The notes under the pieces were generated by a model, which was given only the letters and a program-made list of their open reading frames with translations, searched no databases and was not told the origin of the DNA. From Bin16 sp965206315 (GTDB lineage: Bacteria > Chloroflexota > Dehalococcoidia > Lucifugimonadales > Australimonadaceae): DNA of 64,000 bases. The translations under genes were made by a program, and so were the position numbers. Shown here one piece after another: positions 36,182-43,794 of the stretch. The number at the start of each line of letters is the position of its first letter. The stretch's first letter is position 1. The stretch spans positions 2,294,001 to 2,358,000 of the forward strand of contig OZ242210.1 in assembly GCA_965206315.1 (NCBI GenBank), given 5' to 3'.

Positions 36182-36690
36182 CCTGGTGTAGGGCACCCCT
36201 TGTGGGCGCCCTTCGCTCACCTCTCCCCGGGGGAGAGGTCGCCGCGCGACAGCGGCGGGTGAGGGTGGACCGACGCGGGGCGCAGCCCCCGTCATTCCCG
36301 CGCAGGCGGGAATCCAGTGTGACCGTCAGGTCACGAGGAGGTGTGGTGCGTGGAGGGGGTTCGTCATTCCTGCGAAGGCAGGAATCCCGCCTGGTGTAGG
36401 GGCACCCTTGGTGGGCGCCCTGTTCGCTCCCCTCTCCTGGGGGAGAGGTCGCCGCGCGACAGCGGCGGGTGAGGGTGGACCGACGCGGGGCGCAGTCCCC
36501 GTCATCCCGCGCAGGCGGGAATCCAGTGTGACCGTCAGGTCACGAGGAGGTGTGGTGCGTGGAGGGGGTTCGTCATTCCTGCGAAGGCAGGAATCCCGCC
36601 TGGTGTAGGGGCACCCCTGGTGGGCGCCCTGTTCGCTCCCCTCTCCTGGGGGAGAGGTCGCGCAGAGCGGCGGGTGAGGGCCCTGCGCGC
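36182..36690. repeat. Tandem duplication of a 208/209-bp composite repeat
   Basis: Units at 36182-36389 and 36390-36598, and a partial third from 36599 to about 36690. Each unit holds family E (CCTGGTGTAGGG...), family A, GACCGACGCGGGGCGCAG, family B, GTGACCGTCAGGTCAC, GAGGAGGTGTGGTGCGTGGA and a second family-B copy. The units are nearly identical, so the duplication is recent or maintained by recombination. The whole gap 36167-36701 is repeat with no gene. Not a CRISPR: no variable spacers. Confidence 0.9.
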
Positions 36691-36701
36691 CTTCCCCCCG
36701 C

Positions 36702-37061
36702 CTACTCCCGGCTGGGCCCGACCCGCACGTCCCGGAGGTTCGGGTCGCTGGCGGCGACGTGCAGCAGTTGCAGCGGCTCCGTCCCTGAACTCTCGAACCA
36801 GTACTTGAAGCCGTGGGGCATGACGACCCCTTCCTGCGGCCCCAGCTCGGCCAGCACGACGTCCCCCTCGCCGTAGAACCTCGCGCTGCCCTGTATGACC
36901 ATGAAGAACCCGTCGCTCACCGTGTGGCTGTGGAGCTTGTTCTCGCCGCCCTCTTTCACGAGTTGCATGTCCGCCCACAGCCTGTCCGTCTGGCAGAGGG
37001 GCGTCAGGTTCTTCGCCCTGTCGTTATCCGGACGCTGGTAGCTGAACCGTTGTGGTTCCAT
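36702..37061 (-). CDS. Single-domain cupin protein
   Basis: 119 residues. Cupin core with motif 1 L-H-S-H-T-V-S-D-G-F-F-M-V-I-Q-G (the usual Glu is Asp) and a motif 2 region V-V-M-P-H-G-F-K-Y-W-F. The second-motif His is not clearly placed, so metal binding may be weakened. Small cupins often occur beside aromatic degradation genes as isomerases, dioxygenase-like enzymes or sensors. It is convergent to the Rieske gene across the tandem repeat, and 45 bases downstream of fhs on the same strand. Confidence 0.8.
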   Translation of the reverse strand: MEPQRFSYQRPDNDRAKNLTPLCQTDRLWADMQLVKEGGENKLHSHTVSDGFFMVIQGSARFYGEGDVVLAELGPQEGVVMPHGFKYWFESSGTEPLQLLHVAASDPNLRDVRVGPSRE

Positions 37062-37106
37062 GCGCTTCGACCTCCCTCTTCGCTATACCGGGAGTGGAAG
37101 GGACGC

Positions 37107-38735
37107 CTACAGCCCGGTGATATTCCCCTTGCTGTCCACGTCCAGCGCGCGGGGGGTGCCGGGCAGGCCGGGCATCGTGACGATGTTGCCCGCGATGGGG
37201 TAGACGAACCCCGCGCCCGTCGACGCTCGCACGTCCGATATCTCGAACGTGTAGTTCGTGGGCCGGTTCTTGAGTGCCGGGTCGTGTGATATGGAGAGCG
37301 GCGTCTTCGCCATGCAGATGGGCATGCCGCCGAGCCCTTGCTCCTCGAACCGGTCGAGCTGCCGCGACGCCTGCGCGCTCCAGCGCACGTCCAACGCGCC
37401 GTAGACCGTCTCCGCGAGGACACGCACCTTCTCGCGCAGCGGAGCGTCGAGCGGGTAGAGCCACCTCGCCCGCGGCGGTCCCGGCTCGGACGTGCGCACG
37501 ACCGCCTCCGCCAGTTCGACCGCGCCTTCGCCGCCGTCCTCGAAGCCGCTGCAGACGACCGCTGCCGCTGCTCCCGCCTCGATCGCCGCGTCCTGCATCA
37601 CCACCGTCTCCTCCGGCGTGTCGGAAGGGAAGTGGTTGATGGCCACGACGACCGGCAGACCGAGCTTGCGCACGACGCCGACGAGGTGCTGGAGGTTCGC
37701 GCAGCCGATGCGCACGGACAGCGGGTCCGGGTAGTCCAGGTCTTTGATCCCGACGCCGCCGTGGTGCTTCATCGCCCGCACGGTGCCGACGAGTACCGCC
37801 GCGCTCGGGCGCAGCCCGCTCGTGCGGCACTTGATGTGCATGAACTTCTCGAAGCCCAGGTCCGCGCCGAACCCCGCCTCGGTCACGACGTAGTCCGCGT
37901 AGCCGAGTGCGAGCCGGTCCGCGACGACCGAGCTGCAGCCGTGTGCGATGTTGCCGAACGGCCCGGTGTGGACGAACGAGGGCTGTCCCTCCGTGGTCTG
38001 CACCATGTTCGGGAGGATGGCGTGCCGCAACAGCGCCATGAGCGAGCCGACCGCCCCCACGTCCTCTGCTGTGACGCGCGCTCCGCCGTTGCCCGTGGCG
38101 ACCGTGATCCTGCCGAGGCGGGCGCGCAGGTCGTCCAGCCCGGACGAGAGCGCGAGCACGGCCATGATCTCGGACGCCGTGACGATGTCGAACCCGGTCT
38201 CGCGCAGCGGTGCGTTTGCCGACCCGCCAAGGCCGGAGACGATGCTGCGCAGCGCGCGGTCCTCGATGTCGACGACACGCCGCCAGGTGATGTCGGACGG
38301 CTTTACGCCTGCGATGCGCCCCCGGTAGATGACGTTCTCGGCGAGCGCGCCGAGCAGGTTGTGCGCGGAGGAGACGGCGTGCGCGTCGCCGGTGAAGTGG
38401 ACGTTGATCTCGTCCTCCGGTATGACGCGCGCCATGCCGCCGCCCGTGCCGCCGCCCTTGATGCCGAATATGGGGCCGAGCGACGGCTCGCGGAGCGTCG
38501 TCACGACGCTCTTGCCGATCTTCCCCAGCCCCTGTGTGAGGCCGACGCTCGTGGTCGTCTTTCCCTCGCCCGCTGGCGTGGGGTTCACGCCCGTCACGAC
38601 GATGAGCTTGCCCTTCTGCTCCGGGCGCATCGCCTCCAGCGACACCTTCGCCTTCGTGTCGCCGAACGGGATGAGGTGCTTCGGAGCGATCCCGAGACCC
38701 CGCGCCACCTCTCCTATGGGTCGTAGCTCGTCCAT
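37107..38735 (-). CDS. fhs: Formate-tetrahydrofolate ligase
   Basis: 542 residues. The P-loop V-N-P-T-P-A-G-E-G-K-T-T-T-S-V-G-L (about 50-66) and the family motifs E-P-S-L-G-P-I-F-G-I-K-G-G-G, F-T-G-D-A-H-A-V-S-S-A-H-N-L and V-T-E-A-G-F-G-A-D-L-G-F-E-K-F are clear. Makes 10-formyl-THF from formate, ATP and THF. That product is the donor for the stand-alone AICAR formyltransferase encoded at 59682. Upstream gap is repeat DNA. Confidence 0.95.
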   Translation of the reverse strand: MDELRPIGEVARGLGIAPKHLIPFGDTKAKVSLEAMRPEQKGKLIVVTGVNPTPAGEGKTTTSVGLTQGLGKIGKSVVTTLREPSLGPIFGIKGGGTGGGMARVIPEDEINVHFTGDAHAVSSAHNLLGALAENVIYRGRIAGVKPSDITWRRVVDIEDRALRSIVSGLGGSANAPLRETGFDIVTASEIMAVLALSSGLDDLRARLGRITVATGNGGARVTAEDVGAVGSLMALLRHAILPNMVQTTEGQPSFVHTGPFGNIAHGCSSVVADRLALGYADYVVTEAGFGADLGFEKFMHIKCRTSGLRPSAAVLVGTVRAMKHHGGVGIKDLDYPDPLSVRIGCANLQHLVGVVRKLGLPVVVAINHFPSDTPEETVVMQDAAIEAGAAAAVVCSGFEDGGEGAVELAEAVVRTSEPGPPRARWLYPLDAPLREKVRVLAETVYGALDVRWSAQASRQLDRFEEQGLGGMPICMAKTPLSISHDPALKNRPTNYTFEISDVRASTGAGFVYPIAGNIVTMPGLPGTPRALDVDSKGNITGL

Positions 38736-38982
38736 ACCCTTATCCGTCGTTCCTGCCCTTACCCGTCGTTCCCGCCCTTACCCGTCATTCCCGCGTAGGC
38801 GGGAATCCAGCGCGCGGAGCGCCTATATTCCCCTCTCCTGAGGGAGAGGTCGCCGCGCAGCGGCGGGTGAGGGCCCTCCGCTGTGGTGTGGGGAGGTTGT
38901 CATTCCGAGCGCAGCGCAGCGGAGCCTCGCGTATTGGCGCGCGGAATCCTCTCGGGCGCGGCGGGCGAGGGTGAGTCCCTGC
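38736..38982. repeat. Repeat cluster upstream of fhs
   Basis: Truncated and full family-B units (about 38745-38811), family A (about 38829-38875) and half of the 105-bp palindromic family (about 38896-38955). It separates fhs from the xanthine dehydrogenase-family gene; no gene in it. Confidence 0.8.
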
Positions 38983-41211
38983 CTACGCATCCCTTAACGC
39001 CTCGTAGACCTTCTCCGCCGTCGCCGGCAGGTCGCGCACGCGCACCCCGCACGCGTCCGCGATAGCGTTCGCGATGGCCGCCGCGGTCGGCGCGTTCGGG
39101 CTCTCGCCGATCGCCTTGATGTTGTACGGCCCGACGCCCTTGCCCGGCGTGTCGAGCACCACCGTCGTCAACTCCGGGATGTCGGCGATGTTCGGTATCT
39201 TGTAGTCCGCGAACGAGAGCGTGGAGACGAAGCCGTTCTCGCGCACCAACTCCTCCTGCAGACCGAAGCCGATGCCCATCATCGCGCCGCCGTTGATCTG
39301 CCCCTGGTGGCCGATGGGGTTGATGATGGTGCCCGTGTCGTGAACGGTCGTGAGCTTCGTCAGCCGTATCTGGCCGGTCTCCGCGTCGACCTCGACCTCG
39401 GCGATCTGCGCGCAGTAGCCGGTGACCGGGTTCTCGTAGCCGCCCGAGGCGACGCCGCGCCCGACGACGGGCGTGCCCACGCGCGCGATGAGGTTGCTCC
39501 ACGGCTGCGACTCGCCGGTGTCCGTCCGCACGAGCATCTGCCCCTGCACCACGAGCTTCTCCTCCGGCCAGTTCTGCAGCTCTGCCGCGAGTTTGAACAG
39601 CTCCTCTTGCGCCTGCCCGACGGCGTCGTGCGTGGCGACCGTGCCGAGGTTCGTGACGCGGCTGCCGCCCACGCCCTGGTCCATGTCGAACAGGCCCGTG
39701 TCGGCCACGACCATCCGCACGGCGTCGGCGGGAAGGCCGAGGTCCTCGGCGACGACCTGCTGGAGCACCGTGTACGCACCCGCGCCCTGCTCGAAGAGGG
39801 GAGTGGTGATGAGCACCGAGCCGTCCGCCTCCATCGACACCTGCGAGTTGATGCGGCCGCCGCCGGGCGGGCGCTCGCCGACGGAGATGCCCCGGCCCAC
39901 GCCGGACGCCTTTGGCGTGTTGTAGCCCGACGCTTTGACGGCGACTTCGAGCGCCTCCGCTGCCCGGTTCTCGACGAACACGTCGCCCAACGCGGTCGGC
40001 TCCCCGTCCTCCACGAGGTTCATCAGGCGGAACTGCACGGGGTCCATGCCGAGCGCCTTTGCAACCTCGTCGATGTGCGATTCGAGTGCGAAGACGGCCT
40101 GCGGCTCGCCCGGCCCACGCATGTGCCCGCACGGCGTGTTGTGGGTGTAGACCATGTCCTCAACGACGCGCGCGTTTTCCGTTCGGTAAGGTCCGCCCGC
40201 CGCCTTCGCGCCGCCCAGGTGCCCCGCGGGCTTGAACCCCGCGTATGCGCCGCTGTCGAACACGATGGCCACGTCGTGCGCGGTGATGGAGCCGTCCTTC
40301 TTGACGCCGGTGCGCATCCGCAGCCGGGAGTGGTGGCGCGGGTTCGCGGCCAGGAACTCCTCCGCGTAGTCGAACACCATCCGCACCGGCCTGCCGCCCA
40401 CCGCCTTCGAGAGCACGTAGCCGAGCGCGACGTTCATCGGCGAGCCCTTGCCGCCGAAGTCGCCGCCGATGGTGACCGGGTGGAAGACGATGCTCTCCGG
40501 CTCGACGCCGAGCGGCCCTGAGATCTGCGAGCGCACGGCGTACGGCGCCTTGCCGGGCGTCCACACCTCCGCGGTGCCGTCCGGGTTCACGCGCACCGTG
40601 GCGTTGTGTGCCTCCATGTACGTCTGGTGCTGCGACGGCGTCGTGTACGTGTTCTCGACGACAAGGTCGGCTTCCTTGAGGCCGGCCTCCACGTCGCCGT
40701 TGCTCCACTCGAAGTGGACGACGACGTTCGTGGGCTCGTTCACCTCGTACAGCAGCCCCTTGAAGCCGTGCATGTCCGGGTTCACGAGGATCTCGTTCTT
40801 CATCGCCTCCTCGGGGTCGGTGACCGCGGGCAGCTCCTCGTAGTCGACGTCGATCAGTTCGAGCGCGCGCTGTGCGATCTCCTCGTCGTCCGCGACCACC
40901 GCGGCGACCTGCTCGCCCACGAACCGCACCTCGCCCTGCGCCAGCACGGGCACGTCGACGATGCGGCGTCCCCAGCGCATGTTGTCGGGGATGTCGTCGC
41001 CGGTGAGGATCGCGTGGACGCCCGGCAGCGCCATCGCGGTGGACGTGTCGATGCCGCGGATGCGGGCGTGGGGGAAGGGGCTGCGGAGGGTCTTCGCCCA
41101 GAGCGTGCCGGGGACCTCGACGTCTGCCCCGTAGTTGGCTGCGCCGGTTACCTTGTCGCGCCCGTCGATGCGGGGTATGGGCGCGCCAACGACGCGTGGT
41201 GCGGTGGTCAT
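38983..41211 (-). CDS. Xanthine dehydrogenase-family molybdopterin-binding subunit
   Basis: 742 residues from the ATG at 41211. N-terminal aldehyde oxidase hammerhead domain (V-T-G-A-A-N-Y-G-A-D-V-E-V-P-G-T-L-W-A-K) and molybdopterin-binding domain with G-G-D-F-G-G-K-G-S, a C-G-H-M-R-G-P-G-E-P-Q segment and the catalytic-Glu region G-I-G-F-G-L-Q-E-E and K-A-I-G-E-S-P. Hydroxylates an N-heterocycle, aldehyde or similar substrate. The FAD and 2Fe-2S subunits that usually accompany it are not next to it; they may be elsewhere. Confidence 0.92.
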   Translation of the reverse strand: MTTAPRVVGAPIPRIDGRDKVTGAANYGADVEVPGTLWAKTLRSPFPHARIRGIDTSTAMALPGVHAILTGDDIPDNMRWGRRIVDVPVLAQGEVRFVGEQVAAVVADDEEIAQRALELIDVDYEELPAVTDPEEAMKNEILVNPDMHGFKGLLYEVNEPTNVVVHFEWSNGDVEAGLKEADLVVENTYTTPSQHQTYMEAHNATVRVNPDGTAEVWTPGKAPYAVRSQISGPLGVEPESIVFHPVTIGGDFGGKGSPMNVALGYVLSKAVGGRPVRMVFDYAEEFLAANPRHHSRLRMRTGVKKDGSITAHDVAIVFDSGAYAGFKPAGHLGGAKAAGGPYRTENARVVEDMVYTHNTPCGHMRGPGEPQAVFALESHIDEVAKALGMDPVQFRLMNLVEDGEPTALGDVFVENRAAEALEVAVKASGYNTPKASGVGRGISVGERPPGGGRINSQVSMEADGSVLITTPLFEQGAGAYTVLQQVVAEDLGLPADAVRMVVADTGLFDMDQGVGGSRVTNLGTVATHDAVGQAQEELFKLAAELQNWPEEKLVVQGQMLVRTDTGESQPWSNLIARVGTPVVGRGVASGGYENPVTGYCAQIAEVEVDAETGQIRLTKLTTVHDTGTIINPIGHQGQINGGAMMGIGFGLQEELVRENGFVSTLSFADYKIPNIADIPELTTVVLDTPGKGVGPYNIKAIGESPNAPTAAAIANAIADACGVRVRDLPATAEKVYEALRDA

Positions 41212-41304
41212 CTGTTCTCTCTCCTGCCGTGATGGTGTATGGCGGCGCGTAGCATAGCAAAGAGCGGGAGATTCGACAGAGAGGCGGGGTCGGGGCTGAG
41301 TGGG

Positions 41305-41515
41305 GCGCCCCCACCTCTCCTGAGGGAGAGGTCGACGCGCTCGCGCGGCGGGTGAGGGCCCCCTGGAGGCGGTGCTGGGAGGCTTGTCATTCCGAGCGAA
41401 GCGCAGCGGAGCCGAGGAATCTCTCGGGCTGAGGCCCACCTCTCCTGAGGGAGAGAGCCTGTCCTAAGCTTGTCGAATGGGTCGACGCGCTTGCGCGGCG
41501 GGTGAGAGCCTGCGA
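41305..41515. repeat. Repeat cluster upstream of the molybdoenzyme gene
   Basis: In the 375-base gap 41212-41586: family A at about 41310-41358, half of the 105-bp palindrome at about 41383-41431, and a second family A at about 41436-41504 carrying the AGCCTGTCCTAAGCTTGTCG AATGG insert. The flanks hold the promoters of the divergent molybdoenzyme and VOC genes. No gene seen. Confidence 0.8.
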
Positions 41516-41586
41516 CGGGCTGGGACGCGGCCCGCGCCTGCCGTAGTACACTCCTCGCCGCACCCCCGCCTATGAAGGAGCCATGA

Positions 41587-42030
41587 ATGAGGATCGAACT
41601 GACCAGCATCCACGTGAACGACCAGGACAAGGCACTGGCGTTCTACACCGGGGTGCTGGGCTTCGTGAAGAGGGAAGACTTCCCCGTGGGGCAGTTCAAG
41701 TGGCTGACCGTCGTCTCGCCCGAGGCGCCGGACGCCGCAGAGCTGCTCTTGGAACCCAACGACAACGCTGCCGCGCAGGCGTACCAGCAGGCGATCTACG
41801 AGCAGGGCATCCCGCACGCGGCGTTCGCCGTTGACGACATCCAGGCGGAGTACGAACGCCTCGCAGGGCTGGGCGTCGTGTTCTCGATCAAGCCGATAGA
41901 TGCAGCGGGCGGCGCGCAGGCCATCTTCGACGACACGTGCGGCAACCGCATAATGATCTACGAGGTGCCGCTGGGACGGGTAGGGAGGAGAAACCCTGAG
42001 GTGAGTCGCGATTCGCTACGAACCGGATGA
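41587..42030 (+). CDS. VOC (glyoxalase/bleomycin resistance) superfamily protein
   Basis: 147 residues. Starts M-R-I-E-L-T-S-I-H-V-N-D-Q-D-K-A-L-A-F-Y with F-V-K-R-E-D-F-P-V-G, P-H-A-A-F-A-V-D-D-I and a final D-D-T-C-G-N-R-I-M-I-Y-E: a two-module VOC fold with possible metal residues His11, His79 and Glu128. An AAGGAG motif lies 8 bases before this ATG; another ATG 4 bases upstream is in a different frame. The last about 15 residues after Y-E-V-P-L-G look like extension past the fold. Function unknown. Confidence 0.85.
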   Translation: MRIELTSIHVNDQDKALAFYTGVLGFVKREDFPVGQFKWLTVVSPEAPDAAELLLEPNDNAAAQAYQQAIYEQGIPHAAFAVDDIQAEYERLAGLGVVFSIKPIDAAGGAQAIFDDTCGNRIMIYEVPLGRVGRRNPEVSRDSLRTG

Positions 42031-42046
42031 GAAGTGTCCGCCATCA

Positions 42047-43717
42047 GTGGCGGTAACTTCGGCGGCACAGATATTCGTACCCAACACCATCGCCCTCGTC
42101 ATGTTGGCGGTGCTGGTGATACGGGCAGCCGACGAGTCCGAAGCCTACCTGGGGTGGGCGATATTCGCCGCCCTCGTGGTCTCCGGGGCCGGCATGGTCC
42201 TGCACGCCCTCCGGTTCCGGTATTTCGGTTCGGGCCGCCTGATCGTCACGAATTTCAATGTTCCGTTCCTGACGGTCTGCGCCCTGGCTCTCCATGCCGG
42301 CGGGCCTCGTCTGCTGGCGAGCCTGTTGGTGGCTTCCACGCTCCTCCAACTTGTGCTGACCCTGCGGCTCGCCTCCCTCCGCCGGGTCTTTACACAGACG
42401 GTGAGCGGGGTGGTGATCATGTTGGTGGCAGCTTCGGCCATGCCCTTCGTCATAAGAACCGCCGTCGTTCCGCCGGAAGGCGCATCGACCATGCTCTTCA
42501 TGGCGCCGGGGGTGGCTGCCCTGGCCGTCGGGGCCTTCATCTCCCTGCAAGGCACCCCGGCATGGCGCATGTGGATCTTGCCGGCCACCGTCGCCGCCGG
42601 GCTGGTCGTGGCCGTACCCCTCGGCTACTACGACGCAGGCATCATCGTCGACGCTCCATGGGTGAGCCTGCCCGATTTCGGGTGGCCGGGGCTGGACCTC
42701 ACCTTCGACGCGGACTTCTGGGCACTGCTTCCGGCCTTCGTGTTCGTGAACCTGACCGCATTCATGAAAGCGGTGGGGGACCTGTCGGTGATCTACCGCG
42801 CCTCCTACCGGGACCATTCGGCCATCGACTTCCGCTCGGTGCAGGGAGGCTTGGGGGTGTACGGCCTGGGCACCCTGCTATCGGGCTTCGTGGGGACCTT
42901 GCCCGTCGCCGCGCCGTGGGCGGCCACCGTGGTCTACATCGGCTTTACCGGCGTCGCTGCCAAGAGCGTCGGGATATACCTCGGGCTGTTGACCATGCTG
43001 GTGGCCCCCTTTTCCAAGCTGCTTGCCGTATTGGTCGCCATTCCCAGCCCCGTGGTCAGCGCCGTGTACGTCATCATCTTCGGTATGCTCTTCGTCGAAG
43101 GTGCGAAGACGGTCTTCACGGGCCGGGTTGACCAGAAGAAGGCCACCATCGCCGGCGTTTCCATGGTGCTGGGCCTCTCCGCCGGGGCCTTCAGTGGGTT
43201 CGTCGAGGGGACCGCCAGCCAGTTGGTGGGCAATACGCTCTTCTTCGGCGGCATGACGGCCGTAGTCATGACCGTATTCGCCGAGCTATCGGGCTCCCGC
43301 CCCGGGAAACTGCGGATCGACCTGGCCCAGTCTTCCCTGCCTGCCGTTGACGATTTCCTAGGCCGGTTCGCCGACAGGCATTCCTGGACGGAGGAGGGGA
43401 AGGACCGGCTGCGCCTGGTGGGAGAAGAGGTGATGCTGAGCCTCCTTGAGGGAGAGAACGGCGGCACGGACGGTCGCAGGCGCAGACTGGTCGCGACGAT
43501 CCGTCCTGAAGGCGCCGCCGCCGAGCTCGAGATCGTGGTCGCTTCGGACGACGTCATCCAGGGGAATATCGAGGACCGCATGGCCTATCTCGACGAGGGC
43601 CAGGCGCTGGAAGACGAGCAGGAGCTCTCCATCCGCATTCTGCGCCACTACGCTTCGTCGGTGCACCACCGCAAGTACTACGGCATAGACGTCGTCAGCT
43701 GCCGCGTGGACAGGTAG
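42047..43717 (+). CDS. NCS2-like (xanthine/uracil permease family) transporter with C-terminal cytosolic domain
   Basis: At least 556 residues from GTG at 42047. Residues about 1-415 are hydrophobic with about 12-14 helices and an N-terminal pattern A-V-T-S-A-A-Q-I-F-V-P-N. Residues about 430-556 are soluble, with R-L-R-L-V-G-E-E-V-M-L-S-L-L and a V-A-S-D-D-V-I-Q loop, resembling a degenerate GHKL/RsbW-like domain. The frame is open upstream to 42005 and encodes I-R-Y-E-P-D-E-K-C-P-P-S before the GTG. This looks like real family N terminus, so the true start may be an ATT at 42011 (GAGGTGA 6 bases upstream), or there may be a one-base frameshift. Confidence 0.8.
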   Translation: MAVTSAAQIFVPNTIALVMLAVLVIRAADESEAYLGWAIFAALVVSGAGMVLHALRFRYFGSGRLIVTNFNVPFLTVCALALHAGGPRLLASLLVASTLLQLVLTLRLASLRRVFTQTVSGVVIMLVAASAMPFVIRTAVVPPEGASTMLFMAPGVAALAVGAFISLQGTPAWRMWILPATVAAGLVVAVPLGYYDAGIIVDAPWVSLPDFGWPGLDLTFDADFWALLPAFVFVNLTAFMKAVGDLSVIYRASYRDHSAIDFRSVQGGLGVYGLGTLLSGFVGTLPVAAPWAATVVYIGFTGVAAKSVGIYLGLLTMLVAPFSKLLAVLVAIPSPVVSAVYVIIFGMLFVEGAKTVFTGRVDQKKATIAGVSMVLGLSAGAFSGFVEGTASQLVGNTLFFGGMTAVVMTVFAELSGSRPGKLRIDLAQSSLPAVDDFLGRFADRHSWTEEGKDRLRLVGEEVMLSLLEGENGGTDGRRRRLVATIRPEGAAAELEIVVASDDVIQGNIEDRMAYLDEGQALEDEQELSIRILRHYASSVHHRKYYGIDVVSCRVDR

Positions 43718-43732
43718 CGCCTCGGCATTGCA

Positions 43733-43763
43733 GAAGAGCGCGCCCCGACAGGGCGCGCTCTTC
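43733..43763. terminator. Bidirectional hairpin terminator
   Basis: GAAGAGCGCGCCC, 5-base loop, exact complement: a 13-bp stem placed between two convergent genes (permease and Cache lipoprotein). It lacks a long T-run but its placement and strength suggest it stops both transcripts. Confidence 0.75.
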
Positions 43764-43794
43764 CAGACTACGACACCGGTCTGCTTTCGACTCC

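Noticed and set aside
36182..36690. CRISPR-like array
   Set aside because: The units are near-identical tandem copies of about 208 bp with no short repeats separated by unique spacers, and no cas genes are present.
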